Part shown: in pieces, positions 60,322 to 64,000 of the stretch
How the letters are laid out: each line of letters opens with the position of its first letter
How positions within the stretch are numbered: the first letter of the stretch is position 1
Translations under genes and position numbers: made by a program
Notes under the pieces: model-generated
The model's database searches: none
What the model was told of the DNA's origin: nothing
The model's input: the letters and a program-made list of their open reading frames with translations, nothing else
Source of the DNA: JASLBX01 sp035762665
Lineage (GTDB): Bacteria; Actinomycetota; Actinomycetes; Jiangellales; Jiangellaceae
Direction: 5' to 3'
Assembly: GCA_035762665.1 (NCBI GenBank)
Contig: DASTNZ010000152.1
Span: 1 to 64,000 of the forward strand
DNA: 64,000 nucleotides

Positions 60322-61613
60322 GCCTGCACGCTCCTCTCCCTGGCCGCCGCGGACACGGCCGCGTGGCTGCTGCTCGGCCCGGCGGCCGGCGTGAATTCGT
60401 ATCCGGCCTCAACATGCACGGCCAGGTCGATGCCGCCGACCTCGGCGTCCTCGGTCACCCGGAATCCAACCGTCCGGTGGATGAGGATGCCAAGGATGTA
60501 GGCGATCACGAACGAGTAGATGATCGTCGCGCCCGCAGCGACCGCCTGCTTGCCGAGCAGGTCGACTCCGCCGCCGTAGAACAGGCCCTCGAGTGCCGGG
60601 TCGCCGGTGAACGTCTCCGTGGCGAGCAGGCCGATCATCAAGGTGCCGATGACGCCGCCGACGAGGTGAACCGCCACGACGTCGAGTGAGTCGTCGAAGT
60701 TGAACCGGTACTTCAGACTTACGGCGAGAGCACACAGCGCGCCGGCCACCACGCCTATGATGATCGCGCCGATCGGGCTGACGAACGCACACGCCGGCGT
60801 GATGGCGACCAGCCCGGCGATCGCACCCGATGCGGCCCCGAGTGTGGTGGCGTGCCGCTGTTTGACCACATCGACCAGCAACCAGCCCAGGATGGCGGCT
60901 GCCGTGGCCACCATCGTGTTGACCCACACCGCCGACGCAGTGCCGTTCGCACCAAGTGCCGACCCGGCGTTGAACCCGAACCAGCCGAACCACAGCAATC
61001 CCGCCCCGAGCATGACGAACGGCAGATTGTGCGGCTTCATCGGATCGCGGCGCCAGCCGACGCGCCTTCCGAGCACAAGGGCGAGTGCCAGCGCTGCTGC
61101 ACCCGCGTTGATGTGCACGACGGTGCCACCGGCAAAGTCGATGGCGCCCAGTTCGAAGATCCAGCCGCCGCCCCATACCCAGTTGGCGACCGGGAAGTAG
61201 ACGATCGTGATCCACAGCACGACGAAGATCGCCCAGCCCCGGAACGTGGCGCGCTCGGCGATCGCACCACTGATCAGGGCAGCGGTGATGATGGCGAACA
61301 CGGCCTGGAATGCCACGAACGCGAATTCCGGGATGGTGCCGGTGAGGGCGTCCGGTCCGACGTTCTCAAGGCCCAGCTTGCCTAGGCCGCCGATAAAGCC
61401 CCCGTTGGATCCGTCGAACGCGAGGCTGTACCCGTACAGGACCCAGACCACGGGCACGATCGCCAGGCACAGGAAGCTCATCATGAGCATGTTGAGGACG
61501 GCCTTGGCGCGCACCATGCCGCCGTAGAAGAACGCCAGACCGGGGGTCATGAGCAGGACGAGAGCCGCGCTGGTCAGAATCCACGCGGTATCGCCCGCGC
61601 TGAGCTCGGGCAT
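60318..61613 (-). CDS. amtB: Ammonium transporter
   Basis: A 431-aa Amt-family channel with 11 TM helices. The conserved N-terminal W-I-L-T-S-A-A-L-V-L-L-M-T-P-G-L-A-F-F-Y-G-G-M-V is the family signature. Others are D-F-A-G-G-T-V-V-H-I-N-A-G (twin-His His1), W-F-G-W-F-G-F-N-A-G-S and V-H-L-V-G-G-V-I-G-T (His2). The C-terminal tail contains the PII-interacting region. ATG 61613 follows GAAGGAGT; further upstream starts lack the family pattern. It is first of the amtB-glnB-glnD operon. Confidence 0.96.
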   Translation of the reverse strand: MPELSAGDTAWILTSAALVLLMTPGLAFFYGGMVRAKAVLNMLMMSFLCLAIVPVVWVLYGYSLAFDGSNGGFIGGLGKLGLENVGPDALTGTIPEFAFVAFQAVFAIITAALISGAIAERATFRGWAIFVVLWITIVYFPVANWVWGGGWIFELGAIDFAGGTVVHINAGAAALALALVLGRRVGWRRDPMKPHNLPFVMLGAGLLWFGWFGFNAGSALGANGTASAVWVNTMVATAAAILGWLLVDVVKQRHATTLGAASGAIAGLVAITPACAFVSPIGAIIIGVVAGALCALAVSLKYRFNFDDSLDVVAVHLVGGVIGTLMIGLLATETFTGDPALEGLFYGGGVDLLGKQAVAAGATIIYSFVIAYILGILIHRTVGFRVTEDAEVGGIDLAVHVEAGYEFTPAAGPSSSHAAVSAAARERSVQA

Positions 61614-61741
61614 ACGTGACTCCTTCACGAGTCGAGTGCCGGCCGGGTAGCCGCGGCGACACTGCCTGACGGTGCTCCCTGTACCGGTCGGTCGCCTGAT
61701 CGTGGCGCCACCGTGTTGCCGATGCCCGCGTGCGATGTTGC

Positions 61742-61765
61742 AGCGGCGTGACATGTGACGCCGCT
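61742..61765. promoter_or_regulatory. Palindrome between ftsY and amtB
   Basis: AGCGGCGT-G-ACATGT-G-ACGCCGCT is a near-perfect 24-bp palindrome, with one mismatched pair, 35 bp behind the ftsY stop and about 130 bp before the amtB start. It could be the ftsY terminator or a nitrogen-regulator site (it holds a GTGAC-AT-GTGAC direct repeat). Sequence alone does not decide. Confidence 0.5.
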
Positions 61766-61799
61766 GTGTTACGCCTAGGTGAATTCGGGCGGACGCGCC

Positions 61800-62987
61800 T
61801 CAGCCGAGGAGGCCGTCGATGAACTCCTCCGCATCGAATGGCGCCAGATCGTCCGGCCCCTCTCCGAGCCCTACCAACTTGACGGGCACACCAAGCTCAC
61901 GCTGGACGGCGACGACGATCCCGCCCTTGGCCGTGCCGTCGAGTTTGGTGAGTGCGATCCCGGTGACGTCGACAACCTCGCCGAACACCCGCGCCTGGGC
62001 CATCCCGTTCTGGCCGGTCGTCGCGTCCAGCACGAGCAACACCTCGTCGACCGGACCGTGCTTTTCGATTACTCGCTTGACCTTACCAAGCTCGTCCATC
62101 AGGCCTGCCTTGGTCTGCAGCCGTCCGGCCGTGTCGATGAGTACGACATCCGCTTCCAGCTCTATGCCGGTCCGCACCGCATCGAAGGCGACGCTGGCCG
62201 GATCGCCCCGCTCGGGGCCGCGAACCGTGGGGACACCCACCCGATTTCCCCAAGTGGTCAGTTGGTCGACGGCCGCCGCGCGGAATGTGTCGGCGGCGCC
62301 GAGCACGACGTCGCGGTCTTCAGCCACGAGGACGCGAGCCAGCTTGCCGACGGTGGTGGTCTTGCCGGTGCCGTTGACACCGACGACAAGCACCACCGCG
62401 GGCCGGTCCGGGTGCCGTTCGGTCTTGAGCGACCGGTCCATCGTGGGGTCGACGAGTGCGATCAGCTCCTCCCGCAGGATCGTTCTGGCAGACGCCGGGT
62501 CGGCAATGCCTTCGACCCGGGCCCGGGTGCGCAGCCGCTCGACGAGTTCCTGCGTCGGAGCAACGCCAAGGTCCGCTGTCAGGAGGGTGTCCTCGATCTC
62601 CTCCCAGGTGTCCTCGTCGAGGCGTTCCCGGGAGAGCAGGCCGAGCAGACCCTTGCCGAGCGTGGACTGGGAACGAGCCAGCCGCGACCGGAGCCGGACC
62701 AGCCGGCCGGCCGCCGGGGCGGGACGCTCGGGAGCCGGCGGTGCCTTCGTGGCGGCTTCCAGGACGTCCGCGGTCAGTCCCTCGTCTGGCGGCGCAACGG
62801 TGTCGACATCGCGCTCGAGCGTGCCCACTCCGCCAGTGGGCGATTCACCCTCCGCATCTGGTGCCTGGCCAACTCCGGGACGGGGGCCGGCCCGCGGCAA
62901 CTCGGCCCGGCGGCGGACAACCACGAATCCCACCGTGACCGCGATCAACACGATCGCGACGACGATGCCGACAATCAGGTACTCCAC
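61800..62987 (-). CDS. ftsY: Signal recognition particle receptor FtsY
   Basis: A 395-aa SRP receptor. An N-terminal TM helix (I-V-G-I-V-V-A-I-V-L-I-A-V-T-V-G-F-V-V) and an acidic/proline linker precede the NG domain. The GTPase motifs are G-V-N-G-T-G-K-T-T-T (G1, near 209), D-T-A-G-R (G3), and T-K-L-D-G-T-A-K-G-G (G4). It docks ribosome-SRP complexes to SecYEG and is essential. The actinobacterial type with N-terminal TM is present. It is transcribed upstream of amtB and separated from it by 186 bp holding a palindrome. Confidence 0.97.
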   Translation of the reverse strand: MEYLIVGIVVAIVLIAVTVGFVVVRRRAELPRAGPRPGVGQAPDAEGESPTGGVGTLERDVDTVAPPDEGLTADVLEAATKAPPAPERPAPAAGRLVRLRSRLARSQSTLGKGLLGLLSRERLDEDTWEEIEDTLLTADLGVAPTQELVERLRTRARVEGIADPASARTILREELIALVDPTMDRSLKTERHPDRPAVVLVVGVNGTGKTTTVGKLARVLVAEDRDVVLGAADTFRAAAVDQLTTWGNRVGVPTVRGPERGDPASVAFDAVRTGIELEADVVLIDTAGRLQTKAGLMDELGKVKRVIEKHGPVDEVLLVLDATTGQNGMAQARVFGEVVDVTGIALTKLDGTAKGGIVVAVQRELGVPVKLVGLGEGPDDLAPFDAEEFIDGLLG

Positions 62988-63023
62988 GAGGCCGTAGTCT
63001 CCCAGAAGTCGGCGATCGAACTG

Positions 63024-63509
63024 TTATCGAGCACCTGCCGCCGGGTTTGCGCGGTCGCTGTGTACCTCCGGCTGACGGGTGGGTGGCTGATTTGAGAGCG
63101 CCGTAACTGGAACGATTTCGGGCTTGCGCTCGGTGGACCGACCGGACGGTGGCGGAGCAATCGGCCGTACGTACTCCAAGCCGGCCTTTACGCGCCCGAT
63201 CAGCGGGCGAGCTCGCTCTGTCACGGGTGTGACCCGGCCACCTGTGCGCTCCACCACGGGCTCGAGCCCTCGCCACGCCCGCGACGCAGGTGGCCCGAGC
63301 CGACGGCGGATGAAGCGGCCGAAGAGCCTGACCCGATGGCTCACCTCGCGCCGTACCGAGTACGCCGACGTGCCTGCGGCGAGTGCCCAGCGACGGAGGC
63401 TGGTTCGAACCCGCGGGGATCGGGTGATCAGATGCATCGCGAACACGGCAAGCAGCACGAGAAGGGCGGTGAGCATGATGATCATCATGCTGGCGACAAC
63501 GATGGTCAT
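63024..63509 (-). CDS. Small basic membrane protein
   Basis: A 161-aa protein. A single N-terminal TM helix (I-V-V-A-S-M-M-I-I-M-L-T-A-L-L-V-L-L-A-V) is followed by a very Arg-rich, probably cytoplasmic, region (R-S-P-R-V-R-T-S-L-R-R-W near residue 35) and a Pro-rich tail. Not recognised as a family. GGGGGA precedes ATG 63509. It is just upstream of ftsY on the same strand, separated by 36 bp, and may be co-transcribed. Confidence 0.6.
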   Translation of the reverse strand: MTIVVASMMIIMLTALLVLLAVFAMHLITRSPRVRTSLRRWALAAGTSAYSVRREVSHRVRLFGRFIRRRLGPPASRAWRGLEPVVERTGGRVTPVTERARPLIGRVKAGLEYVRPIAPPPSGRSTERKPEIVPVTALSNQPPTRQPEVHSDRANPAAGAR

Positions 63510-63620
63510 CGTAACGTCCCCCGATCGTAACTCTGGTAGCAATTTCACCACCAGTCACACTGTCCTCGAACGCTACAGCGCGAACGGACCGATCGGCGGA
63601 CTTCAGCTATGCGACACGCC

Positions 63621-63681
63621 AACCCTGATCATCGGCACTTTCCGGGTAATGCCGCCGGAAAGTGCCGATGATCAGCGGGTT
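63621..63681. terminator. Hairpin terminator of the PxKF-like gene
   Basis: TGATCATCGGCACTTTCCGG (63626-63645) pairs perfectly with 63655-63674 across a 9-nt loop. Flanking AACCC/GGGTT extends the stem with one mismatch. It lies 4 bp behind the stop codon of the minus-strand partial gene. Confidence 0.88.
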
Positions 63682-63685
63682 AGGG

Positions 63686-64000
63686 CTAGTCGAACTGGAA
63701 GAACGCCGGATACGTCGTGCCGTTGGACGTTGTCACGTCGAGTCGCCCGCACGTACCGGCCAGCTCACCGCTCGTCTGCCAGCGGTAGAGCCCGGCAGGC
63801 GCCTCCACCTGGCCGCTGGTCGGCTCGGCGGCGGCGGTAGCAGCCCCGAGACCACAGACCACCGGTGTCAGTGTCGGCGATCCGTCAGCCAGGTCCGCGA
63901 CCTTGCCGTCGACCAGCCGTACCGGCACGGTCGCACCCGCCTTGACGGTGTTCAGCGTCGGCATGCTCTCGACCGGCGCCAGGAACCCGCTGGCCAGCGG
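63686..64000 (-). CDS. PxKF-type beta domain, C-terminus of a gene cut by window end
   Basis: The reading frame is open to the window edge. The visible 105 residues include F-L-A-P-V-E-S-M-P-T-L-N-T-V-K-A-G-A-T-V-P-V and R-L-V-D-G-K. They then end in T-S-N-G-T-T-Y-P-A-F-F-Q-F-D. This is the 'PxKF' beta-sandwich ('LNxVKAGxTVPVxFxL') at the C-terminus of secreted enzymes or surface proteins in actinomycetes. The main catalytic part lies outside the window. A strong hairpin follows the stop codon. Confidence 0.75.
   Translation of the reverse strand, partial: PLASGFLAPVESMPTLNTVKAGATVPVRLVDGKVADLADGSPTLTPVVCGLGAATAAAEPTSGQVEAPAGLYRWQTSGELAGTCGRLDVTTSNGTTYPAFFQFD

Noticed and set aside
61779..63095. 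438-codon plus-strand ORF opposite ftsY
   Set aside because: The FtsY GTPase motifs are on the minus strand; the plus frame has no domain.
63400..63420. GGTTCGAACC-like block reminiscent of a tRNA T-arm
   Set aside because: No acceptor stem or anticodon arm could be found around it, and it lies inside the coding region of the basic membrane protein.

Overview
This is a high-GC window of chromosomal character from an actinomycete (phylum Actinomycetota). GTG and TTG starts are frequent, GC-rich hairpins lack U-tracts, and the gene content is typical of the phylum: amtB-glnB-glnD next to ftsY, a WS/DGAT acyltransferase, ECF sigma factors with SnoaL-like C-termini, an Eis-type acetyltransferase and many VOC, TetR and PadR genes. 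The genus cannot be fixed from sequence alone. I see no rRNA, tRNA, CRISPR array or intact insertion sequence.

Region 1 (1-11000) is a decay zone. A few intact small genes (DHFR-like reductase, TetR plus double VOC, PadR plus membrane protein, DUF1801, MOSC) sit among about a dozen broken relics: MOSC, Lrp/AsnC, RibD_C twice, DUF1801 twice, zinc alcohol dehydrogenase, tyrosine recombinase, VOC and others. Several relics are degenerate copies of intact genes a few kb away. The PadR pair has visible TATCT/AGATA operators.

Region 2 (11200-31600) holds accessory metabolism and stress genes: an M48-like membrane protein that has lost its zinc motif, NIPSNAP, a SnoaL-tailed ECF sigma factor, VOC, Eis-like acetyltransferase, a KAP P-loop NTPase of about 1,018 residues, DUF899, ketopantoate reductase, a secreted M36 metalloprotease behind a short leader ORF, SDR, an AlkZ-like winged-helix protein, dienelactone hydrolase and an AI-2E-family transporter. 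An IS21-type remnant lies at 30.8 kb.

Region 3 (32-49.4 kb) contains a minus-strand unit (GTP cyclohydrolase I, FAD reductase, small membrane protein, GH15 glucoamylase-like enzyme). Its folE promoter is bracketed by a 12-bp inverted repeat next to a decayed HTH regulator. It also has DinB, DUF6544 and WS/DGAT genes, and a two-component system followed by a 39-aa membrane peptide and a terminator. A TetR-controlled operon follows (FAD monooxygenase, ECF41/SigJ-like sigma, membrane protein, NAD-epimerase) with three GCCAAC-N4-GTTGNC operators.

Region 4 (49.4-57.5 kb) is the most promising candidate system: two different ATP-grasp enzymes, a GCS2-type carboxylate-amine ligase, two alpha/beta hydrolases, a stand-alone TrpB2-like PLP enzyme and a coupled SAM methyltransferase, all packed tightly in opposing units. 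The content suggests an amide- or peptide-like small-molecule pathway.

Region 5 (57.6-64 kb) is core genome: glnD, glnB and amtB overlapping by 4 bp each, ftsY, a membrane protein and the end of a PxKF-like secreted protein. Long inverted repeats separate the units.
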